Notes under the pieces: model-generated
Told to the model about the DNA's origin: nothing
Database searches by the model: none
The model's input: the letters and a program-made list of their open reading frames with translations, nothing else
Shown: piece by piece, positions 23,401 to 38,400 of the stretch
Layout: every line of letters begins with the position of its first letter
Position numbering within the stretch: position 1 is the first letter of the stretch
NCBI GenBank assembly: GCA_025617745.1
Contig: CM046873.1
Coordinates: 28,347,410-28,411,409 of the forward strand
Source: Heliocidaris erythrogramma
Taxonomy: Eukaryota; Echinodermata; Echinoidea; Camarodonta; Echinometridae
Reading direction: 5' to 3'
Length of the DNA: 64,000 nucleotides
Translations under genes and position numbers: made by a program

Positions 23401-26400
23401 TACACGTCCATGTATCTACTCAAATTCAGATAGTCAAAACTTCAAATCCCATTACTATGATTGGGAGAATTATTGGATAATAAGATCTATCAAATCCTAC
23501 ATGTATACTTCAGTCATACTACCAAACAGACATCAAATTGACCCAAAACTGACAAAATCAGTTTGGCGTCAGTCGCTTTGATGTGACAGGGGTACGAGAT
23601 TCTGCATTACTGTAAAACCAGAAACTTCTCGCAAAATAAAAACTTTCGCGAAGTTTTACTTCGTGAAATTTTACAGCAAGAAAACTTTCGCAATTCGCAG
23701 CAAGAAAACTTTCGCAATTTTACAGCAAGAAACTTTTGTGAATTGCAATAATTTCATGATGTTGCAATATTATTGTGATTAGAGTATTTCGCGGCATGAA
23801 ACTTGGACTTAATGCTACTTTGAAACAGATGCGCACATGTATATGAAATACAGACAAGGCATACCTTGGTGAAATTCCACCGCTGAACGAAATGCCTGGC
23901 GACATCCAAGGCTGCCTTCCCATAAACCACTGCAGCAATGTCGTGCCAAGGCATTCTGGGTTCACGTGAACGATCCATATTGTCTAGAGATTCAATACAG
24001 AATTCATTTAGATTATACAGTGAAATCTGTCTATAAAGACCACTCAAGGGAGACAAGAAAAGTGGTCTTTATGGTCTTTGTGTACAGGTTCCTTTAAGAC
24101 ATGCTTCAATGCGAAATACTTTTCAAGGGAAACAAAAATTATGGTCATTATGGACAGGTGGTCTTTCTATAAAGGTGACCACCTTTATAGAAAGACCACC
24201 TGTCCATAATGACCATAATGACCATAATAAGGTTTGACTGTATCATCATCCTACATACACTATTACATACCTGCATGCCAACATTGGAAAGTAAAAAAAC
24301 TGAGTCATGAGAGCGCGGCGTCTGCAGCGTCTCGCAACTGGGGGTCCAAGTGCCGCGCCATGGCAGAGGTTCAGAAGGTAGTGAAGGTAGTGCCCCCTAA
24401 AGCTCCTGCATTATAAGCTCTGTGAAGTGCACTATTAGGTATACTGTAAACTGTATGGTTACAATAATTTATGGCAAGCAAATGAATCATCAAAAATACT
24501 TGCTTGATGGTCAATGTACTTGTTTTTAAAGATACAATATATTCCCAGGCATGCCAGGAGATTGAGGGTTTCATTTTTAAGTGGGGGGACTGAGACTCTG
24601 GATCAGGAGATGCACCATAGTAAGTGTATACCTACTATTTACTTAGCTGAAGAACTGCTGCTTGAACCATGGAGAGCATGGTATGTTGCTCCTTTGGCAT
24701 TCTTGAGCACTTGATTAGAATAAGTGGCAGAGTAGCATTTCATGTCTTTGCTCTCCATAGACAGCTTACGAGTCAAAGCACTCAATGTGCTGGTCTGCAT
24801 TGATGCCCCCCTCCCCCTTCGTAGATCGAGTTATGCACGGAAACTTCTCCCGATATTCTGTCTTGTACTTCTGAACATGGAAACTTGTTTTTCCTTTCTC
24901 CATGATGAAAAACTTGATGAAGAACGACAAAACTACTCGATTCCAAAAATTTCCAGCGTTATTCACAACGAACAAACTTCACACGCAGCGAGCATTTCGT
25001 ACACAACATTCACGATTCGATCGGCACCCATTGCGTGTATGTACTGTATGCACACTACACAGCGATGGCACACACATGTGATTGCACTGAATGGGACAAT
25101 ATATTGGGCGTACATACCGATACACAGTAGTGCACAAGTAACGTTGAACACCATCACCAGTCTGTTTGAACGTTGCCACGTATCACACGCGATGTTTGGT
25201 TATGTGCATTACCCACTCGTGATGAAAACAGTATACCAGTCTCGCTCCGTTTTGCTACGTGATGGATTGTCACATGTGCGCTATAAAAATTTGCCGCGAT
25301 ACTCGCCTACTCACCATACAAAACAGACACACAGCTCGGGGAGCGACTTAGAGATACTTGGCGAGAGCTCGCATGGGAATTTACGCGCGCTGTGCATGAG
25401 CAATATGCATGGCGGAGCCTGTCTCGAGTGGCTTGTATTCGGTGGTGCTTGATTTGTTCTTGCGCAATTGCAAATAGTTGTTTTTTAGCTCGAGTTTCTT
25501 TTTTCTTTCTGGGAAACAGAAAAACGGAGTACTCCGGTTTTTGGCCTCTTAAAAATTTGAAAAACTGAGAAACTCCGTCTAAAACGGAGGAGTTGGCAGG
25601 TATGCTATTAAATTCTAAAGCAATTGATAATACTGACATCGACACTAACACTTCCTAGTAAGGAATTCTTTTTGCTCTGTCTTCCCGGAAGAAGGGTCTC
25701 CATTTTATCGGTAAATGAATGATAAGCAAATCGTCAGGCTGATGGGCCGCAAAAGAAAGGAAGTAAACGGTTGTTGACAAGTGTCCTGGGAAACTTCATC
25801 TTTGTCCTTTTCAAGGAACAAGATTTTTGAGGATTAATAAAAAAAGCCAATGACACTTAAATTGTTGTTTTTGCACCGGGAAAGTCCTCCATTTAAAAAA
25901 AGGGTCCATCCCCCAACCCCCCCCCCCCCCCCCAATGGGCCCAACTAAAGCAATGATATTCAGCGGTCTGTAACATAATTTACTTCTGTCGCACTCGACA
26001 ATTAGTTAAGAGCCTATGTCCTGTAACCTATATATCTTTCCCTGCTTCTCAGCATTTCAATATCCATGAAACCTTCAATTTTATTCAGGAAAAAGCACAA
26101 CGTCACTGTGATAACACAATTTTGAACTCTTGGTGTCTCTCAAGAATGTGGTTAACTTTAATAATATTCTACTTTCCGCTCCGACTTAGAATATAATCTT
26201 TTTATGCTAAGCTTACCTTCAAATGGGAGCTCTGGTTGAACTACATCTTTGATGATTGGGTTGTAGTAGTCTTTTCCCAGCCATAGCTGTTTAGCGCCCT
26301 CTACGGTGCCTAGTAGGCGCATCCTCTTCTCCACACCAGTCAGATATCCAGTATTACCTGTACAGAGTGGGCAAGCTTCAAATATCTTCAAGAGAGGATT

Positions 26401-29400
26401 CATATTCGCTCCAGCAACGTAAGCCAATATTTCAACTAGCAAAACATCAGAAATGAACAATCTACAAGCTGACTAGGCAGTAGCCTATACAAGCACAGTA
26501 TTAAATTGTTCAAGACAATTGACCACATTTTGCGGTTTGGCTCAATAACTTTTGATTCAGAGCTCTAAAAATATTCAAGATGTATTAGTAGAAAAAGCAA
26601 ATATTTCTGCACACACTGCATCAATTTTTGTTGCATGACCATATTGTGTTTGATGCCAGGAATTTTAAAAAGGAGAATAAGCATTCAAATCCTTAAATTG
26701 GCAACACATTGAGAGGTTCAAAATCATTGTTTTTTTAATCGAAATTGGCAATTTTTCCAACTTTTCTACAAAGTTCCTAACCATGTACATGTATTTAGTT
26801 TTCAAGACATAACATCTTATTAGAACCATGTAACACTAATAGAAAAATATTATTGTTGCCAATTTGAAGAAGAAAATGTGATCAATTTAGCCCTCAAATA
26901 ATTCCTGTCCTGAAAGGGTTAAATTGTTTATTTGAAAGCCAGAGGGGTACTACATGCACATGCAATTAGACTTCGTATGCCTTTCAAACTCTCAGTAGAG
27001 GATAGAGTATATACCTGGCGCAGTTTATCAACCTATTAAATCAATAACTTCTCTGAATCTACAAAACAAATACGAAACTATATTGGACTTGACACAATTT
27101 CGTCTAAAAGGGAAATGTTTAAAATTTTATCACCTTGATGACATAAGTGCATGAATAGATTAGTAGAATGGAGTAAACACATACCCAAGACTCCATTTTG
27201 GTTTCTAGCACGCTTCGTTGATATTCTACCATCCGGCACATCCTGCCAAGGGGAAAATGTGTAAAAGATATATTTTAAAATAAACAATGCATATTTTGCA
27301 TGTAGTTTTTTTTTTTATTCACATTTAAAAAAAAAAATTCTGCTAAGTTTGTGTTCTAAAATGCACTTGAGGGGGAAAAATGATACAAATAAATTTTGTT
27401 TTGGATGGAAAGAGTTCCATAGGTGGTTATTTTAATTGGTTATCTTTCCTCTAGCAACTATGGATGGATATTTAGTGATACCTACCCCATGAAATATTAC
27501 ATAGACTCTGACTGTGGATCACATTGTTCGCGATTCAAGTCCAGGGCACTAATGTCCTTTGGTTGATAAACATTGCCACTCTTACCCAGGAGAAAATGGG
27601 TACTTGTGAAGATTGCCAAAAGTCAATGTGACTGTTTATGACAATGCCCTACATGCATGCATGTGAACGGTGAAAAATGGTAGGAATGCTCCCTAAGGAG
27701 TGGAGATGGTGCACAGTCGTGTGCGGGCTTGAAATCCCATGACCAGGGATAATAATAAATAACACTGTAAAGCGCATTTGAAGTATTCACCTAGTGCGCT
27801 GTATAAATGTAACATATTATCATTATTACTATTTTGTGAGCCCTGGCCATGATAACTTTCCGCATCATCTTATTCAATCGTCTTTTATCTCTTACTCTCT
27901 ACATATACCCGCATATCATGTATTTAATGTAATGGTCAAATAGATATTACTACTACTGTCAATCATACTAACCCCGACTCGCTCTTCTTTATCATAGCAT
28001 CCTTGACCGGTATCAACCAGCCTGTGTTTGAAGTCGTCCCATCGGCCATAACAGATATCAATGCCCCCTAGGAAGGCAATGCGCTGGTCAACGATGACGC
28101 CCTTCTCATGGTGAGCCCAGAGCATGACTCCAGCTCCGCCTGGGATGTGGTCAGGGTGCCTCATTACCTGAGCAAGACAGGGATTGTTTATTATCCATTC
28201 TTTTGTTTATTTACCTACATGTTTATTTATTCAATCATTCAATCATTCATTCATTCACATTTTAAATTCATTTATCTTTTAATATATTCATTCAATATTC
28301 TTCAAATCTTCAAACAACTAGGGTAGCCCTGTAATAAAACAAAAACAATACCAACTACAAATTCTGCAGGACCAAATAATTCAGGAAGGCTATTCCAGGA
28401 ATAAATACATAAAATTGAATTCATTAGTATGGCTAGAGTGCCCAAGTCTACGCAGTGCCCTTGTCTGTGCACTCGCATAACTGCAAGTCAAAATATTGAG
28501 AAAAAAAAGGACTTATTTTAGACATTTTATTTACAAGCCTCAAATTGTTGTCTTTCATGTCAAACTCCCGAACTGCGTGTAGAATGAATGAGTGCGCAGA
28601 CATGGGCACTATTGTTTTTTCAATGTTGAAATGACACGGCCGCCATTTTTTGTGAAAATTGCATTGTTCTTGCTCTAATTTTGATGAGATTTTTTGCAAA
28701 CTTACTCTTTAGAATATCAGGAATAATATAAAACTAGGCATTACTGGAATATTAAAGATATTTTTGTTCATTGTCATGTCAAAATCTTAGGTGCGCAGAC
28801 ATAGGGCTCCCAATCATACTACAGTACAAGGAGAATCTCAAAATCTATTATTATGTCATTATAATAAATTGCAAGTGATCAAATCCCTTCCTTTTTCCTC
28901 TAAAACAATACGCTACACTAACACATTAAAGGTACAATCATGACAAATAAAACAAATTATAATTCAATTTAAATCGAAATCTGAATTTGAATTATGGCTA
29001 GGTAAAGTTAAATTCAAACATGGTAAGCTAAACTATTGTTTAATAATCTACTCTCAACAAAACAAAAATAATTAGATTTTGGAACAAATTGCATTAATTT
29101 ACACAACATGTAATCTACAATTTCCCCTGATTGAGGTTCTGAATGTAAATTTGAAAGTGCAGCATGTTATAAGCATTCCAGAGTGAGAAAAGGAATACAT
29201 TTTTAATCTGTAAAAGTCTGGCTACAGTTCGTTTGCACAGTGTGTGATGGAGTTTGGTCTCATACTCATACTAAAACTACACCATACAATATAACTCTTT
29301 CGTCTTCAAGTCTAGTCAATGACTACAACCATGGGAAATAGATTTCATACAGTCACTTACAATTATAGTACATAATGAATATTATAAGCTACGAAACTAT

Positions 29401-32400
29401 AATAATGGGCTCATGCAAACTCCCACTTTGAAAACATGACAATGATGCCACAACTTCCATGGCATGTCGGCATATAAATTAATAAAAATAGAGGGTGTGT
29501 TCTCACTTTGATATTTGGATGAAGACTCAGGAGAGTTTGCTTGGTGTGAAGGCTCCCCAGGTTTAGTGCCACCTCAACCTCCTTGTAGAGCAACACAAAC
29601 ACCTTCACACCTTCCTCCTGATGAGATTATAATGGGAAACATTGATTATATCATCATGGATGGGGTTGAAGAGAATATAAACCACAACTTCAGCAAATTT
29701 GTAATAAAGATCTGCATATAAAGTTCTGCAAACGCTGAAGAAAATTTCAGACGTCATGCTTTGGAAATGACCATTCATGCAACAACAACAACAAAAAACT
29801 TTACCAAGCTGGTCTGTCTATGACAAATAAACAAAATAATAAATTGTAACTCCAAGAATTAATGTGCATTATTCAGTCCAGTTAGGAAGGATGTCACATA
29901 CCGCTTTTCTCTTGAGGATGCAGTCCAGTCGCCACCTGTTATCTACTGTAGGTGGTCTCTTCAGGAAGATCTCAAGATTCAAACTATAAACAGAGAAAGG
30001 ACACTCCCAATGAGACGCAATGTTGTGACCACAATGGCAAAAATGGATTATTACATATATTTCATCAGGTTGGGACACAAATGTTTGACATGGCCTGTAT
30101 CATTAAAAGTATCAGCAGGTTTCTTCTTCTTTCATATATAATATTCATATCTGAGTAATGAAATATTTTTAAGTGGTTTTCAGTCAGGAAAGTTAAGCTT
30201 TCACAAGGATATGATTAAAGGAGTCACTCTGACGTAACAACTGACGCGGTGTCGGTGTTACGTCATAATATAAAATTTTCTTTGTTTTTCTGGTACTTAA
30301 CCAATCGATGGCAAATACTATGGTGAGAAGTATGTATCCAAGACTCAAGCTATTTTCATGCATATGAACATGAATATATTCATGTTCATTTGTATATGCA
30401 TGAAATCAAGCTATTTTCATATTTTTATATGAACATGAATATATTCATGTTCATACATGTATATATGCATGAAAATAGATGAGTCTTTGATACATATGTT
30501 GCACCTCTCATTGGTTCAACCTTTTTATAGCACCTGAGGATTATGCGTATTGTATATATATATATTCAAATAGAGTTTGCAGAAGCCATGTGAAGTGACA
30601 TTCTACCACTCTCTTGTACATTTGCTTCACATGAAAGAAAAATATAGACACATCTTACTAGTTTGTGCACACAGCAATCTATTCAAATAGAGTTTGTAAA
30701 AACCATGAGAAGTGACATTCCACCATTCTCTTGTACATTTGCTTCACATGAAAGAAAAATGTAGACACATCTTAATAGTATGTGCACACAGCAATCTATT
30801 CAAATAGAGTTTGTAGAAACCATGAGAAGTGACATTCCACCATTCTCTTGTACATTTGCTTCACATGAAAGAAAAATGTAGACACATCTTACTAGTTTGT
30901 GCACACAGCAATCTATTCAAATAGTGTTTATAGAAACCATGAGAAGTGACAGTCCACCATTCCTCTGTTCAAATCAAAGAAGAATATAGACATGTCTTTT
31001 TTTTTTCTTCAGAACCATCTATTCAGAAAGAGGAATGAGAAGAGACTGCCATTCTTTTGTTCATGTCAATCACTCTATCATACATGCATGGGCGGAAATC
31101 GTGACGTACGTCACTCTATTCATCATGGGGGGGACGACACAATAGCCGTCCCCCCCATGAACAATAGATTCTCTACTCGGATTGACGCCCATGCATACAT
31201 GAGAGAAAGTGTCTCTCATGGCATTGAAGTCCAGGCAGTATAGTCACCTAAAAAAAATATGAAAAGCCAAAGTCTGCCTAAAAATGGGGAATACATGTAG
31301 GTTCCATTTTTTCAAAGCACGCAGCTCTTAAAGGGAGTGGCAAGTCGTAATCCATGGGCCTGACCAGTTGGCCTGACTCGGGGAAATTCGGATACAATCA
31401 GGTCCAATCGTGCGCTACCGAAGGGATGTTATTGCCGAATTCCTCGCGTGATCGTTAACTCGAATCCCTACATACGAACCGACCAATGAGATTCAAATAC
31501 TGGAATAAAGAACGAGCGATCTTGTTTACTCAAATTTGGGTCAATGTGCGAACTTTTATTAGCGATAAATTGAAGTCGCTTTGAACTTTGATCCAGAGAA
31601 AGGAGCAGCCAACTGTAAAACCGCCCATAGATTGCGACTTGTCGCTCCCTTTAAAGTCGGGTTGTGAGAAACGTGGTGGCCAAAAACGTGCTAAAAACAA
31701 ATCAAGAAAATTAGTGGATTCACAATAATTTTTTTGCTTATCACGAGCTACTACGAGCGGGGGAAAAAAAAAGAAAAGAAAGAAAAACGCCCAGTACCTG
31801 CCAGTGCGAAGGGAAACCTGCCAGTGCCTGCACATTAACAGTGTAAGTCCGGGCGGATTTAGGAGTACTACGTGCGATAAATAAACCACCAAATAGAAAC
31901 ATCTCCACCGTAAATATGCCAAATAACAAATTTGGGTGAAATTGACCTATTGTTGATCTACATGTTCTCCTTCAAAAATTTGAGAAAAAAAATTTGTGGG
32001 GGGGGGGGGGGTGGTTAAAAAAAAATCTGTATTTTCCAATTAAATTGGGCAGTATGACATAGAGTAGACCTGTGCATTAAATACTAAGATAGTACCAAAT
32101 GTAACAGCAATCGCAATATCACATAAAAAGCTAAATTGAAAACCAATCTGCACTTTGTATTACACTGTCTGGTGGCCCCTTAAAATAAAAAAAAATTATT
32201 TCCTAGGTTGGTGACATGCCGCAACGTGTGCTTTACACTCCAAGAAACATATAGACACATACAGCATCATAGACAGCAATCTATTCAAAGAGAGATACTA
32301 ACCTTGACAGAATACCATCAGTCTCTGTTTCTTACTGTACTTCACATTCAAGAACAATACAGACAGATCCTTATTCAAAAAATGTTCTTAACCCTTACCA

Positions 32401-35400
32401 TGCCACCAGATTTTCGACAATTGCTCAAGAATGAACTTTCAAGAGTTAAATATTAACTTTCAATGAGTTTTTTCTGGAGCAAACTGGGCAAAGACATAGG
32501 AATAAACATTATATTGAAGGCACAAATTTCTGTATTAGGAAGAATTTTCATGCCATAATGTTCAACACTTAAATTTGGGGGCGGGATTTGCCGCCCACGG
32601 TATGGTAGGGGTTAAGATGATTAAGAAGGGATTTACATGTACCACAAATCATTGGTTTCTTACACATCAAAAAACGGATATACATGTAGACATTTCTTTT
32701 AACTTATTAAATCTGTTTTCTACTTCTTCTCTTTCATCTTTTTCTTTTCTTCACGCCACATTCCGAGTTTTGCTCTCCTTGTAAGTTTCGTGAATCTGAT
32801 ACTTTTATTCCGTTTCGCTTTTTATTGCATATTAATCAGAATTACCTATAATGCTACTCTAAACAGGAGCCTAATCATTTACAAGCTACGCTTTTTTATT
32901 TAGGCTCCCCACATTTTACATTTTCTTTTTGTGACCTCCTATATCTCTCGAAACTTTCTACATATTTATCGTACATCGTACATGTACTTGATTTCATTTC
33001 TTTTACCAGTACGTTTTTAAATTGACATTTACGCTTGTAAAATCTGAAATGTGTTTGATGTAAAAGTGGAAAAAATAAACTTCAAAACATCAAAAGAGTA
33101 TCCAAATATTTATTAAAAGTGTTTTTAAAGAGGTTTTTCTGATTTATTTTCACTAAGAAATATCTCACATCTACAGGAGTTTTTAAATAGAACTCAGAAC
33201 CTCTCTATGAAAGGGAAATGTTCGTAATTATGACTACACCAGTAATAAATTTGAAACACAATTCTAGGGATCAACAATAAATAAAAGTATTTAGCAGGTA
33301 GAGGGCATCAACAAATGCTTGTTTTTGATTGGTTGACGCATGCTGCGGGAGCAGTGGATCCAGCTTTCAGTTGTGTTGTCCACTTCCGGTCTTTTCGCTT
33401 TCAGTATATTTCTATCTATGCATGATCGCAACTTACTTCAGCTACACAAAGTATTTATTAAGTTTTGCCTAATATATATCTTTTATCATTTCATTGGTCA
33501 TAAAATACATACACCCACAAACACAATTTTGTATGATTTAAATCAACGTTTAAGTCACTTTTCAGTTGCGTTTTAGAGCTGTTCTGGACTAAGGTATATA
33601 AAGCTGATTAATAGAAAATCTCATAACGCACGCCCGTACCGGAAGTAGGCATCACAACAACAGTAATATAGCGCCACCAGCGGTGTATGTCTTACATCTC
33701 TTGTCGATCCTTTGAATTCTAAATTTATAAGAAATGCTGACGAGTGCATTCATGATCCTAGAGAACTGACGTACATGTACATGTACCATAAATTGCTTTG
33801 TTTCTTATCTTATTCACATCAAAGAATACTGGCACATATTTTACTTCAGACCATACAGCCATCTATCCACAAAGAGTTCAAAAGATCCTTGATAAGTGAC
33901 TTACCACCAGTCTAGGATGAAGATCTGTTGTTTAGCTGCCTCTAGCGCTTCAGCAATGGACTCAAAGTAGTCTGAGCCATCAGCAAACCTGAATACAAAA
34001 GTCAGAGTTGGGCTCCATTAACCCGTTGACTACTGAATTATCAAATTCCCATAGGGCTAATATAGGGACCACCTGGTTCCTGTACGAAATGGGTTAATAG
34101 TGATTATCTAATTAAAAGCATTTCAAATGGTATTACGATTTCCCCTGTCACTGGATTCGACTACGATTCTGAACTTCACAGTACACGTACACGTATCTCC
34201 ACTCCCTGGGCCCTGTTTCATAAAACTTGTTATGAGTAACAACTGCCATTATTTCTATGACAAATTTGCTCTCAGCCAATCAGATACAAGGATTTCAATA
34301 GCTTATAACAGTTATTGCAACTTATCTTTCATGAAACAGGGCCCAGAGAGCATTCCAGCTGATCACCTATTACAGGAGCGCACATGAATCCAATCACAAT
34401 GACCTTACACTGAGAGTAATATACTGTTGAGTAATAATGCAAAAAATTATTTTCCAAGCTCACTGTTTCAAAGTTCTGCCTTATTTCTTCTTCTTCTTTT
34501 TCGTTTTTTTTTTTGGGGGGGGGGGGGGGGGTGGATTCCAAATCACATTGTTACTACATAGTACATGGACATGCAATTTAACAATAATTTCAAATGTAAT
34601 CATGTAAACTCATCCCCTGACTGGAAAAAGGGAACTCATTTTCCAGGGTCTTCCCTGATTTCCAGGACAGCTGGGAAACCCTAACGGAAAGTCTCACTTT
34701 AGCTTCTACTCACCCCTGTACAAGAGTGTCTTCTCGTGGAGGAGCGAAGGAGCCATGAGGGTTGTCAAAGGTGTACTCACAGGATTCTGCAGTTCTTGCA
34801 ATGTCAGCCTTCCAGTCTAGGGCCACTGCCTTGTGGTTGCATCGCAGGAGTAAATTCCTGGGAAAAGAATGACACAGATGCATGCATGTAAAAATATCAT
34901 TACTAAATAGCATGCTCCAGATGACGTATGATATGGTGTATACCACACATAAATGTATGCTACCTACATTGTTAAATTTGTACATCATATCATTCAAATA
35001 CATGGTTGTATGACTATGTTTCATTGTTTGTGATTTAAGATGTGATTCAAGATGTCAAATATGACCATAAACTGACGAGTACCGCACTGTCACCAAATCT
35101 TTGCAGACTTGTGAAGAGTGCGGTTTACGGAGAATGTATGCTCTAACTTTTCTGTGGAGCTTGAAAGGTTGACTAGGTCATAATGATGCATACATAAACT
35201 TTGGATGCCCACTCAAATTACATTAGAAGGCAATAATCGCGGACTCGAGGTCAATGGCAGACATTATCTTTTATTCCATAAGCTGAACCATTTGATGCAT
35301 TGTCACTGGTTTTGTGTACTAGTTTATCAAAGTAAGGAGCCGGTGTGGCACAATCGGATAGTCGTCAGGCCCTGAAAATGACTTTCGTCGTAGGCGTGCG

Positions 35401-38400
35401 TGGGTTCGAGTCCCGCGACCAGACCTTACAAAAATTATTGTCGCTGCACTTGTGTAAGCATGCCCCTCCCCTCTGTTCCTGTTGCAGGCTCGGGTTCAGG
35501 GGAAAAAATTCTGTTCCTCGGACAGAACATTAACTGGGGGCCCCATGTGTAGGAGAGTCACACCCAATGCATGTTAATACACTACACTTCTTGCAATACA
35601 CAGCAGGTATGTCTTCGCACAGATCGTTGTGATAGGCTGCATAGCCCTTTGACAATTACCAGAAGACGACGAAGAAGAAGTACATACTTTAGACAAAAGT
35701 TTTGCAAAAGCAGCAATGACCTTTTTGATGTTCCATAACTTTTCTATGAATATGAGAGAGCCTATAGTGTACCTGAATGTATTTGTGATCTTGAGACCAT
35801 GCGCTAGGCCTGTGTCGTCTCTCCCGCAGGCAGCTTTGAAATCCTGATCCATCAGTAACACCGCCCTCAACAGGCCATCTCTGGGTCGGACGTAAGCTAC
35901 AAACGAATCCTTCACAATCAACCACCTGATATAGAGAGAGCCAAGCAAGCTCTTCAGTATGAAATTCTTCTTTTTCTCAAATTGCTCATGTGGTATGAAA
36001 ATAGAATTCAGTTTTTTAACTCTTTCAGTGCCGATGTCACGTAAATGTGACAGATAGATATGTCATTTTCATTGACCAATTGCTCCACCACAGGAAAGGT
36101 CTATGCTGGTCAAAGTACAACAAAATTTTGAGCATAAATCGAGCATTCTAAATATATGATTATAATCATATGCTACCACAGACATTTTCAGAGAAAATTG
36201 CAGATTTTTAATAATTGAACATTAAACAATAGTAAACTAGTGAGAAACAAAAAAAAATAATGGACAAAAAAGATACTCGTATGTAATTTTCAATAATTCT
36301 TTATGCATAAAGTTGTGTAAAGTAATGATGTTTGGTATCACAAGAAATGGTAATAAATTTCCTACAAGTGACATGTATGTACACAACATTTTGTGAAATA
36401 ACAGATGGTTAATGAAGTGCAGACATTTGAAAAGTAAGCAATTATCGCATTTTGAAGAGAGCTAAACCCCTTGGCACAGTATGGGTTAAAGACTACAAAC
36501 AGACAAACAGGTATCAATTCAATGTAATTTCAATTTCAAAGCCACAGCAAAAACTATAAACCTCAATTTGCCTATGGGCACTTTTCTCACATTTATACCA
36601 TTGGCATTTGTCTCAGGAGAGTGGTTTCTAGAAAGCGTTCACATTGCAGTACAAAAATACTTTCGTGTAACTTCTAGAATTTTTCATCGATATTTCTCAT
36701 GCTCAAATATTGTACAAACCATGCATACTGATTGGCTCTGTGCCCACTTAGCTTCCTGGGGAGCGTTTCATCAAGTGTTTTGTCAGTGATTTTTACTGAC
36801 AAATTTGCTCTCAGCAAATCAGATGCAAGGATTTCAGTAGCTAATAACAGTTATCGGTAAAAATCACTGACAAAACGCTTGATGAAACGCTCCCCTGGAG
36901 TGCTGTCACACAGGCTGATATTTCAAGATTCCTGGGGGCATTTCATCAAGTGTCTTGTCAGTGATTTTACTGACAAATTTGCTCTCAGCCAATCAGATGC
37001 AAGGATTTCAGTAGCTTATAACAGTTATTGCAACTTGTCATTGATGACAAGTTTTATGAAACAGGGCCCTGGAATCCTATTTCGCATACTTTATTTGGCA
37101 CCTGGGAAGTTCCTCTAGGTTTCAGGAAGTCAGGGGTCACACTGGCAGACCTTTGAGAATCATATTTCCTAGAATTTCTGCTATAGTGACCACAGCCTAA
37201 ACGTATAAGGATCTCATTTCAATGTTGTTTATAATTCCTTCCTTTTTTGGTCAAATTTGGCACAATGATGATCTTTTATTAGGATTTTTTTTTTTTTATG
37301 AAGAACACAACAAATTTAATCATGTTGAAGCATGTACAACAAGCAGAAATTAAACAATACATATCTGGTGGTATAACAACAATGTAGAGATCAGTCTATG
37401 AACATTGTATGCAACAGAAACAGAATAAGCAAGGTCACAACAAGATATCTCCAAGAAGATCCCCCCAAAAAAACAACCAAAAAAAAACAACAACATATTT
37501 TTACCAACATTTGTTATTCCATTTCAAATTATACTGTCTATTGATTTGATTTTGCAAGCCATATAATATTCTGCACATTGTTTTTTATTAATCTCCCAAA
37601 CTCTCTCCATGGCTCAACCCATAACATTTTTCGTAGGGGTGTCTGGATTGACGTTTATACAAGTATGTCTTCATGCATGCATGGGCCCTAATTTAAAAAT
37701 TTTAAAAATTGTGGGAGTTAGTTAGAATTCAGAAGCCCACATGTACACCAGGGGGCGTTTCATCAAGTGTCTTGTCGGTGATTTTAACTGACAAATTTGC
37801 TCTCAGCGAATCAGATGCAAGGATTTCAGTAGCTTATAACAGTTATTGCAACTTGTCATTGATAACAGGTTTTATGAAACAGGCCCCTGGTGCCTGTTAA
37901 GTGTCAAGCCCTGCTGTCTTTGCGCTGGCTCAGTGGTAGTGCATTGGTCTCGTAACCGGGGGGGACCGGGGTTCAAAACCCAGTGGATGCCCTAGTGCCC
38001 TTTGGTAAGGCATTAATCCTCATTACCAGGTCCCTCGGAGAGGACTTGAAGCCGTCAGTCCCCTGGTTGCTTACTTACAAGCATACAGATGCTTTCTCAG
38101 CAGTCAGGTAAAATAAACCACTAAAGCAACCAAACGAAACCATCTTCAACTGGTTAAATTAGAAAATGAATACTGTTACATAAGTGACTTGTTGATGAGA
38201 AACAACCAAGCTTCAATTTAAGAAAAAGCTAAAAACACACCTTATGACAAATATTTTCTCTTGAACATTGTATTGTAAGCATTATTAGTGTATTTTTATT
38301 TAATCTTAGATTGAATGTAAGCGCCTTGAGCATCCTATTTGGGTGGATTTGTTTGCGCGTTTTAAGTGTCTATATTATTATTGTTAAACATGAATGACCT

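Noticed and set aside
24742-25452. 236-codon plus-strand frame, the longest unexplained frame within the PLD introns
   Set aside because: No recognisable domain, composition like random GC-richer DNA, and no matching splice or promoter signals seen; noted only as a weak candidate.
37919-38000. tRNA-like sequence with A and B boxes
   Set aside because: No closed acceptor stem and a SINE body follows; same for 35336, 20105, 27505 and 43565.
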